From NCBI GenBank assembly GCA_022819605.1, contig JAJEGW010000059.1, forward strand, positions 1 to 64,000: a DNA stretch of 64,000 bases, given 5' to 3'. Source of the DNA: Silicimonas sp. GTDB lineage: Bacteria > Pseudomonadota > Alphaproteobacteria > Rhodobacterales > Rhodobacteraceae. The notes under the pieces are model-generated. The model saw only the letters and a list, made by a program, of their open reading frames with translations, had not been told where the DNA came from and did no database searches. Below, in pieces: positions 27,627 through 37,081 of the stretch. Made by a program: the position numbers and the translations under genes. The first letter of the stretch is position 1, and each line of letters begins with the position of its first letter.

Positions 27627-28499
27627 ATGACCCATCCATGCCTTGCGCAATCAGACATCGACTCCTTTCAGCGCGACGGGGTTGTGCTGATCGAGGGTCT
27701 TTTCGTCGAACATGTTGATACCATCCGTGCGGGCATTGAGCGGAACATGGCGGAGCCCGGTCCCTACGCGGCAGAGAATCTTAAGTCAGGTGATAGCGGG
27801 CGGTTCTTCGACGACTACTGCAACTGGACACGCATCCCGGAATTCGAGGAGGTACTGCGCAATTCTCCTGCCGCCGAGGTTGCCGCTGACCTCATGCAAT
27901 CGGATACGGCGCAGTTCTTTCACGAGCATGTGCTGGTCAAGGAACCCGGCACTTCGAAACCCACGCCCTGGCATCAGGACGCGCCATATTATTTCGTCGC
28001 AGGCCGACAGACCGTGAGCTTCTGGTCACCGGTCGACCCGGTCATCGATGCAACGCTCCGTTGCGTCGCGGGTTCACATCTCTGGTCAAGGCCGGTGTTG
28101 CCGACACGTTGGCTGAACGAGGACAATTTCTATCCTGACGAAGATGCCTACATGCCTGTGCCCGATCCTGACGCAGAGGGCATGGAGATACGAGAATGGC
28201 CGGTGCAGCCTGGTGACGCGGTCGCGTTCAGCTTCGACATGCTGCACGGAGCCCGCGGCAATGTCTCGACTGGCCGTCGACGTGCATTCTCTCTCCGCTT
28301 TGTTGGCGACGACGCACGCTATATTGAACGACCGGGCCGAACCTCGCCGCCATTTCCTGGGCATGGAATGGTCCCTGGAGAGAGGCTTCGAGAGGACTGG
28401 TTCCCGATTATCTTCACGCGGAAAAGCGCGAAAGAGGACCCACTTCGGTTGCCACAAGCTCAGTGTAGCAAGCGACCAAGCCAAGAGACAGCACACTGA
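27627..28499 (+). CDS. Phytanoyl-CoA dioxygenase family protein
   Basis: 290-residue Fe(II)/2-oxoglutarate-dependent oxygenase. The iron facial triad is His116-x-Asp118 in TPWHQDAPYY and His207 in DMLHGARGN; the 2-oxoglutarate-binding Arg is in STGRRRAFSLRF. The PhyH family hydroxylates diverse substrates (phytanoyl-CoA, ectoine, alkylphosphonates and others); nothing here fixes the substrate. ATG 27627 is preferred over TTG 27621. It is divergent from the rhodanese gene and convergent with the Rieske oxygenase. The last 15 residues are low-complexity and may be unstructured. Confidence 0.88.
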   Translation: MTHPCLAQSDIDSFQRDGVVLIEGLFVEHVDTIRAGIERNMAEPGPYAAENLKSGDSGRFFDDYCNWTRIPEFEEVLRNSPAAEVAADLMQSDTAQFFHEHVLVKEPGTSKPTPWHQDAPYYFVAGRQTVSFWSPVDPVIDATLRCVAGSHLWSRPVLPTRWLNEDNFYPDEDAYMPVPDPDAEGMEIREWPVQPGDAVAFSFDMLHGARGNVSTGRRRAFSLRFVGDDARYIERPGRTSPPFPGHGMVPGERLREDWFPIIFTRKSAKEDPLRLPQAQCSKRPSQETAH

Positions 28500-28792
28500 G
28501 AAAGCGCAAGATCTTGTGTGGAAACCTGGCCGCGTTGGCACTTCCGCACGCAGCAGGGTTGCGTTGCATCCCAAGGCCGGTCAGACGATGTTGTTTTTGC
28601 GGAAGGACGTGTCGGCGGAATGATGCTTGACCTGGTGCAGACCGCAACTTTTGACAGTTTGACCAGCAGCGTCTCGCCGATTCACCATGAGCCGAGCTCA
28701 TTTCACGAACCCGGTCACAGGGCCGGAGGTCGACGGCGGGCATCCTTGACCGGGCTGAAGCCGAGGTTTGCTTTGTCTGGGGGGAATGATCG

Positions 28793-29878
28793 CTATGCGG
28801 TTCGGGCTCGAACCTGGTCAGCCTGCTCAGGACTGCTTGAATCGGCGGACTCTTTGAATTCAAGGCGCTCGTCTGCCAAGAGTAGCTTCCCGCCCGGATA
28901 GAACTGCTCACAGTAACGTCGGAACTTCATGATTTCGCCGTCCGAACGGCAGAGAAGAGGACGGGGCCGGAATGTCTTTCTGCGCCAAATGACGACATCC
29001 TGCATGACGTCGTGTCTTTGAGCGGAAATCAGGATCTTGTTCAGGATCCATGTGCGCAGCCTCAAGGGAAGGAAGCGCATGCCGGCGATCGACCGCTTCG
29101 GACTCCTCAGCAGCCGCACCTGGCTGACCAATGTCACTTCAATGTCCGTGCCGTCGATCGGTGTTGCCAGCACCCACAGCCGAGAATCGATGCCGATTGA
29201 ATGCTCGCGAATGTCGACGATGGAATACCCGAGCCCATGTATGCTGCTGACGGCAGAAACATCATACTTGAAGATCTCCAGGCCCGCGAATGCCCGGGTT
29301 CGCTTGAAGTCGAAGCTGCACTTGAGACAGGAACCTTCAATCACGAGCGGGCCCGCCCTGCCGACGCTGTCGTAGCCGTGAACGTATCGCAAGTGTCCAA
29401 GATCGACGGAGTTTTCGGTTGTCTCCTGTGGATGTCCTGCAAACCTGATGCTTCGGATCTCAAGTTCGCTCCAATCGTGCCCGCGCGGCGGCAGTGCCGG
29501 GATCTGCCATTGGGGCGATCGATCACCGATGCCATGCCAGGCAAGGATCATTCCCGCGATCTCGGTCGTTTCGAACACCCGCAACCTGGCGGACTTCGGC
29601 GGGGGTGCATATGGCGTCGCGACACATCGGCCGGTGGAATCGTACTCGAACCCGTGAAACGGACAGACCAGGCAACCATTGCGCACCCGTCCCCCGGCAT
29701 CAGGACTCAAGTCGGCACCCAGGTGCGGACAGACAGCCTCGGCCACGCAAACGTCGCCTGCATCGTTGCACCAGACTACAACCTGATTGCCGAGCCAGGT
29801 CCTTTGCAGGAGGCCAGCCCTTTCGATCGCCTTGCGCTCTGCGACGAAATACCAACCCTCCGGAAACGGATTGAGCAT
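28793..29878 (-). CDS. Rieske [2Fe-2S] oxygenase
   Basis: 361 residues. The Rieske centre is Cys50-x-His52 and Cys72-x2-His75, with 19 residues between His52 and Cys72, slightly longer than the usual 15-17. The mononuclear iron site is N156/D159/H162/H167 in ENSVDLGHLRYVHGYD, a form that resembles the sterol/cholesterol 7-desaturase (DAF-36/Neverland) and ketosteroid hydroxylase type of Rieske oxygenases. No ferredoxin or reductase gene is adjacent, so electron donors must come from elsewhere. There are 293 bases without a recognised gene between it and the dioxygenase. The substrate is unknown. Confidence 0.88.
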   Translation of the reverse strand: MLNPFPEGWYFVAERKAIERAGLLQRTWLGNQVVVWCNDAGDVCVAEAVCPHLGADLSPDAGGRVRNGCLVCPFHGFEYDSTGRCVATPYAPPPKSARLRVFETTEIAGMILAWHGIGDRSPQWQIPALPPRGHDWSELEIRSIRFAGHPQETTENSVDLGHLRYVHGYDSVGRAGPLVIEGSCLKCSFDFKRTRAFAGLEIFKYDVSAVSSIHGLGYSIVDIREHSIGIDSRLWVLATPIDGTDIEVTLVSQVRLLRSPKRSIAGMRFLPLRLRTWILNKILISAQRHDVMQDVVIWRRKTFRPRPLLCRSDGEIMKFRRYCEQFYPGGKLLLADERLEFKESADSSSPEQADQVRARTA

Positions 29879-30404
29879 GACATCCTCATACCTGCATTGC
29901 CTGTGTCATGTCCATCAGGATGACAGTCACGCGCCAGACGGCACCACAATTCTGACACCACGAACGAAATGCCGAGGGATCGTCGAGCTTCGCTGCACAA
30001 AGGGAGGCCTACTCACTCGCTCGACTCTCGTTCGCCCAATGTCGGTTCGGGTGCCGTCGCTGGCCTGCGATTCCCCCTGAGATCAAGGCAATTCGGGCGA
30101 GCGGCGGCGTGCCCGGAATCGAGCTGCGCAAAAATGCCGCCTCGCGTCGCGTGCCCGTGCTGTGAACCACCATATCTGGCAGACCCCGCCCGTAGTTGCC
30201 GCCGCGATGTCCACGGCCACCATCACGTGCCTTGCCACTGCCGCCGACCTCGCGCCGGCCGCCAATCCAGAGGCGTGTCGCTTCACGTGGCAAGATGCAT
30301 GCGGACCGGACAAGGGACGCGTCATCGACGTGCAGGTTCAAATGGTCTTGCCATTCGTCCGGATTCCCCTAGTATCACGTAAAATTTGCAGAAAGCGGGA
30401 AATT
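29879..30404. other. 526-base gap upstream of the tup operon
   Basis: Divergent intergenic region between the Rieske oxygenase and the tungstate permease. An open frame in phase with the permease extends back to 30162, but its sequence before 30405 has no permease similarity, and TupB proteins are about 230 residues long. I see a promoter and an inverted repeat at its right end, listed separately, and no other gene. Confidence 0.45.
30348..30375 (+). promoter_or_regulatory. Predicted sigma-70 promoter of the tup operon
   Basis: TTGCCA (30348-30353), 16-base spacer, TAGTAT (30370-30375), located 30 bases before the proposed permease start. It matches the -35/-10 consensus in five and four positions respectively by eye. 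Not tested. Confidence 0.4.
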
Positions 30405-30406
30405 TT
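30381..30406. promoter_or_regulatory. Inverted repeat at the tup start
   Basis: AAAATTT (30381-30387) and its exact complement AAATTTT (30400-30406), 12 bases apart, lie between the predicted -10 and the TTG start. In this GC-rich region such an AT palindrome is conspicuous and could be the operator of the regulator encoded at the end of the operon. Binding is inferred. Confidence 0.4.
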
Positions 30407-31112
30407 GCAGCAAATTGGCGAAGCAATCGCACTGGCCTTCGAGCTTCTGCTCGCGGCGGACGCGGATCTCCTCGAGATCGTGACACTGTCGCTGTATGTC
30501 AGCCTTTCCGCGACGTCGATCGCCTGCGTTTTGGGCCTGCCCCTTGGGGCGATCCTTGCGGTGACCCGGTTTCCGGGCCGTGGTCCGGTCCTTGTGCTGA
30601 TCAACGCGCTGATGGGCTTGCCGCCTGTCGTGGTCGGCCTGATCGTCTATCTCCACCTTTCGCGCTCGGGACCGCTGGGGTTCCTGGGGCTGCTCTATAC
30701 ACCGACCGCGATGATCATTGCGCAGACGATCCTCATCGCTCCCATCGTGGTGGCCTTGTCGCGTCAGGTCCTCGAAGATCTGCATCTCGAATATGCGGAG
30801 CAGTTTCGTTCCCTTGCCCTTTCAGCACGACAGGTCATCCAGGCGCTGCTCTGGGACGGACGCTTTGCGCTCTTTACCGTTGCCCTTGCCGGCTTCGGAC
30901 GGGCCGTGGCTGAGGTGGGGGCCGTCATGATCGTAGGCGGCAACATAGATCACCTGACGCGGGTCATGACGACAGCGATTACGCTTGAGACGTCCAGAGG
31001 CAACCTGCCGCTCGCCCTGGCCCTCGGCATCGTGCTGCTCGCACTTGCCATGGCCGTGACGGCAGCGGTGCACGGGCTCCGCGCAGGAACCGCAGGACAG
31101 GCCGATGCCTGA
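30405..31112 (+). CDS. tupB: Tungstate-type ABC transporter permease
   Basis: 235 residues if started at TTG 30405. Five to six membrane helices; the sequence LLEIVTLSLYVSLSATSIAC near the N-terminus, LINALMGLPPVVVGLIVYL, and the cytoplasmic EAA-type loop around FGRAVAEVGAVMIVGGNI are typical of TupB/WtpB/ModB-like permeases. The TTG is chosen because the usual N-terminus (QQIGEAIALAFELLL) begins there; a longer frame to 30162 would add 81 unrelated residues. The operon order is permease, ATPase, binding protein, regulator, with overlaps between all neighbours except the ATPase-binding protein pair, which are also nearly contiguous. Confidence 0.88.
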   Translation: MQQIGEAIALAFELLLAADADLLEIVTLSLYVSLSATSIACVLGLPLGAILAVTRFPGRGPVLVLINALMGLPPVVVGLIVYLHLSRSGPLGFLGLLYTPTAMIIAQTILIAPIVVALSRQVLEDLHLEYAEQFRSLALSARQVIQALLWDGRFALFTVALAGFGRAVAEVGAVMIVGGNIDHLTRVMTTAITLETSRGNLPLALALGIVLLALAMAVTAAVHGLRAGTAGQADA

Positions 31113-31857
31113 GCGCGCGGACGAAAACGGTACGGTCGGAACGCGCGCGAGCCAAATCGAGGTCCGGGCACTGGCTTACGATGTGGCGGAAGCCAGGCTG
31201 ATCGACGTGCCCGCGCTCACGCTGGGACCGACCGGCACGACGGTCGTGATGGGCCCCAACGGCGCAGGCAAGAGCCTTCTTCTGCGCTTGATGCATGGGC
31301 TGATCCGTCCCTCTGCCGGAGAGATCCTGGTCGGGGGAAAGCCGCTTTCGCCAGCACAGTGCAAGGCGCAGGCCCTGGTGTTTCAGAAGCCCGTGCTCCT
31401 TCGGCGCTCGGTGGCAGCGAACATCGACTTCGTCCTTAAGGCTCGCGGCAAGGATCGAAGCCACTGCCACCACCTGCTCGAGCGCGTGGACTTGGCCTCG
31501 CTTGCCGACCGTCCGGCCCGCCGCCTGTCCGGCGGCGAGCAGCAGCGACTGGCGATCGCGCGGGCGCTCGCGACCGAGCCAGACACGCTGTTTCTCGATG
31601 AGCCGACCGCAAGCCTCGATCCGGAATCCGTTCAGGCGATCGAAGGCATTGTCACGGCTGCGGCACGAGAGGGCGTCCGCATCATCTTCGTGACCCACGA
31701 CATCCAGCAGGCCCGGAGGCTGGCGGACGATGTCGTGTTCCTGAGCAACGGCCGCGTCGTCGAAGAAGCGCCGGCCGACGCCTTTTTCAACGGCCCTGAA
31801 ACGGATGTGGCGCGCGCCTACCTGTCAGGGCATCTCGACAGGCTCCTGGAGACATGA
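31105..31857 (+). CDS. tupC: Tungstate-type ABC transporter ATP-binding protein
   Basis: 250-residue ABC ATPase: Walker A MGPNGAGKSLL, Q-loop LVFQKPVLLRRS, signature LSGGEQQRLAIARAL, Walker B TLFLDEPTASLDPES, switch His in FVTHDIQQ. It overlaps the permease by eight bases. It has no C-terminal TOBE domain, as expected for TupC and unlike ModC. Confidence 0.92.
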   Translation: MPERADENGTVGTRASQIEVRALAYDVAEARLIDVPALTLGPTGTTVVMGPNGAGKSLLLRLMHGLIRPSAGEILVGGKPLSPAQCKAQALVFQKPVLLRRSVAANIDFVLKARGKDRSHCHHLLERVDLASLADRPARRLSGGEQQRLAIARALATEPDTLFLDEPTASLDPESVQAIEGIVTAAAREGVRIIFVTHDIQQARRLADDVVFLSNGRVVEEAPADAFFNGPETDVARAYLSGHLDRLLET

Positions 31858-31858
31858 A

Positions 31859-32665
31859 ATGCGCTTGCTGACGATTCTCTTCCTTGCCGGTCTCGGCGGG
31901 GCGGCGGATGCCGAGGACATCATCCTGCAATCCACCACATCGACCGCGAATTCGGATCTATACGACCACCTGCTGCCTAGGTTCGAGGAAGCTTCAGGCA
32001 TCAGGGTCAACGTTGTCGCCGTGGGCACGGGCCAGGCGATTCGAAATGCGGCCAACTGTGACGGAGACGTGCTGCTCGTGCATGCAAAGCCCGCCGAGGA
32101 GAAATTCGTCGCCGACGGCGGAGGCGTGGAACGGTTCGATGTCATGTACAACGACTTCGTCATCGTTGGACCGCAGGATGATCCTGCGGGAATTGCAGGG
32201 CTTGACGATGTCGGCACGGCGCTGAAGCGGATCGCTGATGCCGAAGTCATCTTCGCGTCAAGAGGGGACGATTCCGGAACCCACCGCAAGGAGCGCGGAC
32301 TTTGGGAAATGGCCGGAATTGATCCGACGCCGTCCTCGGGCCACTGGTATCGAGAGACCGGGTCGGGCATGGGCGCCACCCTGAATGCGGGCATCGGCAT
32401 GGGCGCCTATGTCATGACCGACCGCGCCACTTGGATCACCTTTGGCAACACTCAGGACTACAGGGTCCATGTCGAAGGCGATCCGGCGCTCTTCAATCAA
32501 TACGGCGTAATGCTCGTAAATCCCGAGAGATGCGCAAACGTGCGGGCGGAGGAAGGGCAGGCCCTCGTTGACTGGCTGGTTTCCGAAATGGGCCAGGATG
32601 CGATCGCGTCGCACACGAAACGGGGTCAGCAGCTGTTCTTTCCAAATGCGAGGAAGGCGCAATGA
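31859..32665 (+). CDS. tupA: Tungstate-binding periplasmic protein
   Basis: 268 residues with a short signal peptide (MRLLTILFLAGLGGAADA). The mature protein opens with ILQSTTSTANSDLYDHLLP, the TTS-T-NS oxyanion-binding signature of TupA, followed by VGTGQAIRNAANCDGDVLLVHA and SRGDDSGTHRKE. TupA proteins bind tungstate with very high selectivity over molybdate. ATG 31859 is chosen for the signal peptide. The stop overlaps the start of the regulator (ATGA). Confidence 0.9.
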   Translation: MRLLTILFLAGLGGAADAEDIILQSTTSTANSDLYDHLLPRFEEASGIRVNVVAVGTGQAIRNAANCDGDVLLVHAKPAEEKFVADGGGVERFDVMYNDFVIVGPQDDPAGIAGLDDVGTALKRIADAEVIFASRGDDSGTHRKERGLWEMAGIDPTPSSGHWYRETGSGMGATLNAGIGMGAYVMTDRATWITFGNTQDYRVHVEGDPALFNQYGVMLVNPERCANVRAEEGQALVDWLVSEMGQDAIASHTKRGQQLFFPNARKAQ

Positions 32666-33540
32666 CCGGTCAGGCCCATGAGTTCCTTACGGTTCGCGAA
32701 CTGGCCGACCTGCTGCGCGTCAAGGAGCGCAAGGTGTACGACCTGGCCGCATCGGGCAAGGTGCCGTGCTCGCGGGCAACGGGCAAGCTCCTGTTTCCTG
32801 AGGCCGAGATCCGCGCATGGATGGCACGGAGGCGAACCGGACCGCAGGACGGGACGGAGCGGCCGAAAGTCATTCTCGGGAGCCACGACCCTTTGCTGGA
32901 ATGGGCGGTGCGGCAGTCGCGCTGCGGCCTCGCACTGCTGCTGGACGGCAGCCGGGACGGGGTGACCAGGTTCAATGCTGGCGAGGGCGTTGCCGCGGGC
33001 CTGCACATTCACGATGCCGGCACGAACACTTGGAACGAGGCCGTTGTCGAAACGGAGTGCTCCGGGCAGGACGCCGTTCTCCTGTCCTGGGCCGCACGTC
33101 GCCGCGGCCTGATTTCGCGGCCCGAAAATGCGGACCGATGCAGTGCCGTAAGCGACCTGGCGGGCAGGAAGGTCGCCGCGCGACAGCGCGAGTCCGGCAC
33201 GGACATCCTGCTCAGGCATCTTCTGGTTGCTGCAGGAATTCCGGCGGACGCCGTTCGCTTCACCGAACCGGTTCGCAGCGAGCAGGACGCCGTGCTTGCC
33301 GTTGCCGAGGGGCTGGCAGAAGCCACATTCGGGCTGGAGTCGGTGGCGAGGCCGTTCAGCCTCGCCTTTGCGCCCCTCGTGCTGGAACGGTTCGACATTC
33401 TCGTGGACCGACGCGCCTACTTTGACGAACCGTTCCAGGCGCTGTTGGCATTTTGCGGCAGTCCGGCATTTGCGGAACGGGCGGATGCGCTCGGCGGCTA
33501 CGACGTTGCGGGGCTGGGCGAAGTGCGCTGGACAGCCTGA
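32662..33540 (+). CDS. HTH regulator with periplasmic-binding-like domain
   Basis: 292 residues. The N-terminus (8-58) is an excisionase/MerR-type winged helix: FLTVRELADLLRVKERKVYDLAASGKVPC. Residues 70-290 form a substrate-binding-protein-like domain (PBP_like) without a signal peptide, with GLHIHDAGTNTWN and RQRESGTDILLRHLL as anchor segments. Proteins with this layout sit with molybdate or tungstate transporter genes and are thought to sense the oxyanion inside the cell. It is translationally coupled to tupA, so it is probably the regulator of this operon, acting perhaps at the palindrome at 30381-30406. Confidence 0.85.
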   Translation: MTGQAHEFLTVRELADLLRVKERKVYDLAASGKVPCSRATGKLLFPEAEIRAWMARRRTGPQDGTERPKVILGSHDPLLEWAVRQSRCGLALLLDGSRDGVTRFNAGEGVAAGLHIHDAGTNTWNEAVVETECSGQDAVLLSWAARRRGLISRPENADRCSAVSDLAGRKVAARQRESGTDILLRHLLVAAGIPADAVRFTEPVRSEQDAVLAVAEGLAEATFGLESVARPFSLAFAPLVLERFDILVDRRAYFDEPFQALLAFCGSPAFAERADALGGYDVAGLGEVRWTA

Positions 33541-33640
33541 ATGCCGGCATCTTGCACGCTGGTCCTGCAGGCCTTGGGGCATTTTCGGCGGGCCCCCGGC
33601 TTCGAGAGCCCGGCTCCGCGCCCGAGGTCGGGTGCGGCCT

Positions 33641-35413
33641 TTAGTGGTTGTCTCTTGGCACGCCCTTGGAACGCGCGATGTCCTGGTAGTCCGGCGCACC
33701 CTTGAGGACCATGCCTTCCGAGAATTGCGCAGTTTTCTCGCGAAAGATCTCCTGCCAGGGCGACTGGCTGTCCGGTGCGAATGGCCTTTCGGGCAGCGCG
33801 GCGCGGCGCCTTTCAAGTTCGGAGTCGTCGACGAGCATGTCGGCGCTGCACGCCCTGAGATCTATTCGGATCCGGTCTCCCGTCCGGACGATTGCCAGCC
33901 CTCCGCCTGCGGCCGCTTCCGGTGCAGCGTTAAGGATCGACGGCGAGCCCGACGTTCCGGACTGCCTTCCGTCGCCGAGGCAAGGCAGTGAATGCACACC
34001 TTTCTTGAGCAGGTAGGCAGGCGGGCGCATGTTCACGACCTCGGCCCCACCGGGATAGCCGATCGGGCCCGCGCCGCGCATGACGAGAATGCAGTGTTCG
34101 TCGATTTCCAGCGCAGGGTCGTCGATGCGCTTGTGATAGTCCTCGATCGAATCGAACACGATCGCGCGACATTCGAAGGCGCCGGGGTCATCCGGGTTAG
34201 TGAGATAGCGATCCCGGAACTCCTCTGAGATCACGCTCGTCTTCATGATTGCGCTCTCGAAGAGGTTGCCCTTGAGGTTGATGAAGCCGGCATCCTGCAT
34301 CATCGGCGCGGCTACGGTCTTGATGACGTCCGGGTTTTCGCTTCTTCGCTTGCCGCAGTTTTCTCCGATGGTCCTGCCGTTTGCGGTCAGCGCGTCCGGA
34401 TGCGGCAACAGGCCCGCCTCCATCAATTCGCCCACGACTGCCGGAACCCCGCCGGAACGGTGATAGTCCTCACCGAGGAATTCACCGGCAGGCTGGAGGT
34501 TTACGATAAGCGGTATCCTGTGGCCAAGCCTCTGCCAGTCGTCGTTGCAGAGCGGCACGCCGAGATGTCGGGCGATGGCTGCCAGATGGATGGGTGCGTT
34601 TGTTGAGCCACCGATGGCCGAGTTTACGACGATCGCGTTCTCGAAGGCCTTGCGCGTCATTATGTCGGACGGCCTTCGATCGGAAGCAACCATCTCAACG
34701 ATCTGGCGGCCGGTTTCGTATGCCATCTGACCACGTTCCCGATATGGCGCCGGAATCGCTGCCGAGTCGGGAAGCTGCATGCCGAGCGCTTCCGCCAGGC
34801 TGTTCATGGTCGTGGCGGTTCCCATCGTATTGCAATACCCGGTGGATGGTGCAGACGATGCTACGAGCTCCATGAACCCGGCATCGTCGATTTCCCCGGC
34901 CGCATGGAGTTCACGCGCCTTCCAGACGATCGTTCCGGATCCCGTGCGCTGCCCGCGAAACCAGCCGTTCAGCATCGGTCCGACCGACAGGGCGATCGCC
35001 GGGACGTTCACCGTGGAGGCGGCCATGAGAAGTGCCGGCGTGGTCTTGTCGCAGCCGATCAGCAGGACAACGGCGTCGATGGGATATCCGTACAGCGACT
35101 CGGTCAGCGACAGGTAGGCAAGATTGCGGTCAAGCGATGCCGTCGGGCGCTTTCCGGTTTCCTGGATCGGATGCACCGGGAATTCCATGGCCGTCCCGCC
35201 GGCTGCGTTCACGCCGTCGCGCACTCGCTTGGCCAGTTCGAGATGATGGCGGTTGCAGGGCTAAAGGTCGCTGCCGGTCTGGGCAATTCCAATGATGGGC
35301 TTGCCGGATTGCAGTTCTTCAGAGGTCAGTCCGTAGTTGAGATATCGTTCGAGATAGAGCGCGGTCATCTCGCGATTGTCTGGATTGCTGAACCATTTCC
35401 GGCTTCGAAGCAT
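33641..35413 (-). pseudogene. IlvD/Edd family dehydratase with in-frame stop
   Basis: Full-length reading (about 590 codons) gives an IlvD/Edd-family sugar-acid or dihydroxy-acid dehydratase. It starts [20 protein letters not shown] at ATG 35413 (or GTG 35425). The frame is broken by TAG at 35261-35263 in [11 protein letters not shown][20 protein letters not shown], where relatives have Ser (TCG to TAG is a single change). The rest is intact to 33641: [31 protein letters not shown] and [16 protein letters not shown] product reinitiated at 35224 (527 aa) would lack the first Fe-S ligand Cys in PCN, so it would probably be inactive. GCDK and CNTMG carry the other two ligands. It could be a recent nonsense mutation or a sequence error. 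The closest function is probably arabinonate/xylonate-type dehydratase. Confidence 0.85.
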
Positions 35414-35560
35414 GGGTTTGGCCACCTCGGAATTTCCCCCGTTTTGCGTCGGGGTAGTCGAACGGGTTGGAGTTTTCTAGCGAAATGCGCATGCGAAGGC
35501 ATCCTTGGCGCGATGCGTTCCTGGCTGGTCTCGAAGCAAGACGTGCCCCCAATTCGAAAG

Positions 35561-37081
35561 CTAGATCAGGAATCCAATGCCAAATCCGATGACGGCAATG
35601 GCGACCAGTAACAACGCTCGACCAAGCCACGGTCGTCGATCCGGTGCGGCGGGCGCCCGCATCTGCCGAATCAGGATGTCCTCGGCAATCTCCGGCAGCT
35701 TAGGCCCGAAGCGGTTCAGCACCCGCACCGTCCGAAGCGCCTCGCGGAGGACTGCCTTGGGCCCGACGTTTTCGGCGATGTAGCGCTCGACGGTTGGCCG
35801 TGCGACGTTCCAGATGTTCACGTGCGGGTCAAGAGACCGCGCGACGCCTTCGACCACGACCATGGTTCTTTGCAGCAGCAGGAGCTCTGTCCGGGTCTCC
35901 ATTCCGAAGCGTTCCGTGACCTCGAAGAGGTGGCTCAGAAGCCTTCCCATGGAAATCCGGCTTGCCTCCATTCCGAAGATCGGCTCTCCGACGGCACGAA
36001 GCGCTTGCGCGAATTCGGTGACATCCCGGTCCCTCGGGACATATCCGGCCTCGAAATGAACTTCGGCGACGCGCTGGTAATCCCTGCGAATGAAGCCGAT
36101 GAGGATCTCGGCGTAGACGCGGCGGGTATAGGCGTCGATCCGGCCCATGATCCCAAAGTCGAGGATCACGAGATCGCCGTTCCCGGCCACCCGCAGGTTT
36201 CCCTGATGCATATCGCCGTGAAAGTACCCATCACGCAGGGCATGGCTCAAGAATGTCGTCATCACCTTCTGGGCAAGCAGGATCCGGTCATGTCCCGCCC
36301 GGTCAAGAGCGTCTACGTCGCTGAGCGAAATGCCGTCCAGCCAGTCAAGCGTCAGCACCCGTCGAGATGACAAGTCCCACCGCGTCATGGGAATGCGGAT
36401 TCCTTCGTCCTTGGCCGCGTTTGCAGCGTATTCGGATACGTTCGCCGACTCGAGCCGAAGGTCCAGTTCGGCCATGACCACGCCCTCGAAATGTGCAACG
36501 ACATCAAGAGGTCTCAGCCGTCTCGATCCCGGCGCCAGCGTCTCGATCACGAGGGCGGCAAAATAGAAAGCGTCAATGTCGCGACGCATGTTCCGCACGA
36601 TCCTCGGACGCAGGACCTTGACGGCCACCGCTTCGCCCGAACCTGCAAGGCGGGCCTTGTGAACCTGCGCAATGGAGGCCGCCGCCACCGAGTCGGAGAA
36701 TTCCGAGAAGAGTTCATCGACGGGAGCGCCCAGTTCGGCTTCAACCACGTTCCTGGCTGCGACGGTCGGGAAGGGCGGCAGGTTGTCCTGGAGGAGGCGC
36801 AATTGCTCGGCCAGGTCGTGACCGACGACATCAGGCCTCGTCGACAGGGTTTGTCCGAGCTTGATGAATGCCGGCCCCATGGCCGTAAGCGCCCGGGTCA
36901 CCGTCGGCAGGTTCGCGTCACCCTTGTGCCCAAGCCACTTGAACGGCCAGCCGAGCACTCGCGCGGCAATGCGTACGGAACGCGGCGCATTCATGGCCTC
37001 CAGCACCGTCCGCATCGCCCCGGCGCGTTCAAAGGTGGCCCCGGCGCGAACGAGCCGAAAGATGTTGTGCGGCCCGCGCAT
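35561..37081 (-). CDS. ubiB: Ubiquinone biosynthesis protein UbiB
   Basis: 506-residue ABC1/UbiB atypical kinase required for ubiquinone production. Seen: the KxGQ motif in AFIKLGQTLSTRPDVV, the Ala-rich loop VAAASIAQVHKARL, the catalytic VAVKVLRP Lys, DGYFHGDMHQGNL and VILDFGIMGRI (the DFG-like metal site), and a C-terminal membrane helix (about 485-505). ATG 37081 directly abuts the ubiE stop at 37082, indicating coupling. Confidence 0.96.
   Translation of the reverse strand: MRGPHNIFRLVRAGATFERAGAMRTVLEAMNAPRSVRIAARVLGWPFKWLGHKGDANLPTVTRALTAMGPAFIKLGQTLSTRPDVVGHDLAEQLRLLQDNLPPFPTVAARNVVEAELGAPVDELFSEFSDSVAAASIAQVHKARLAGSGEAVAVKVLRPRIVRNMRRDIDAFYFAALVIETLAPGSRRLRPLDVVAHFEGVVMAELDLRLESANVSEYAANAAKDEGIRIPMTRWDLSSRRVLTLDWLDGISLSDVDALDRAGHDRILLAQKVMTTFLSHALRDGYFHGDMHQGNLRVAGNGDLVILDFGIMGRIDAYTRRVYAEILIGFIRRDYQRVAEVHFEAGYVPRDRDVTEFAQALRAVGEPIFGMEASRISMGRLLSHLFEVTERFGMETRTELLLLQRTMVVVEGVARSLDPHVNIWNVARPTVERYIAENVGPKAVLREALRTVRVLNRFGPKLPEIAEDILIRQMRAPAAPDRRPWLGRALLLVAIAVIGFGIGFLI

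Noticed and set aside
30162-30404. An 81-codon N-terminal extension of the tungstate permease
   Set aside because: It contains a predicted promoter and palindrome, has no permease similarity, and would make the protein far longer than TupB.
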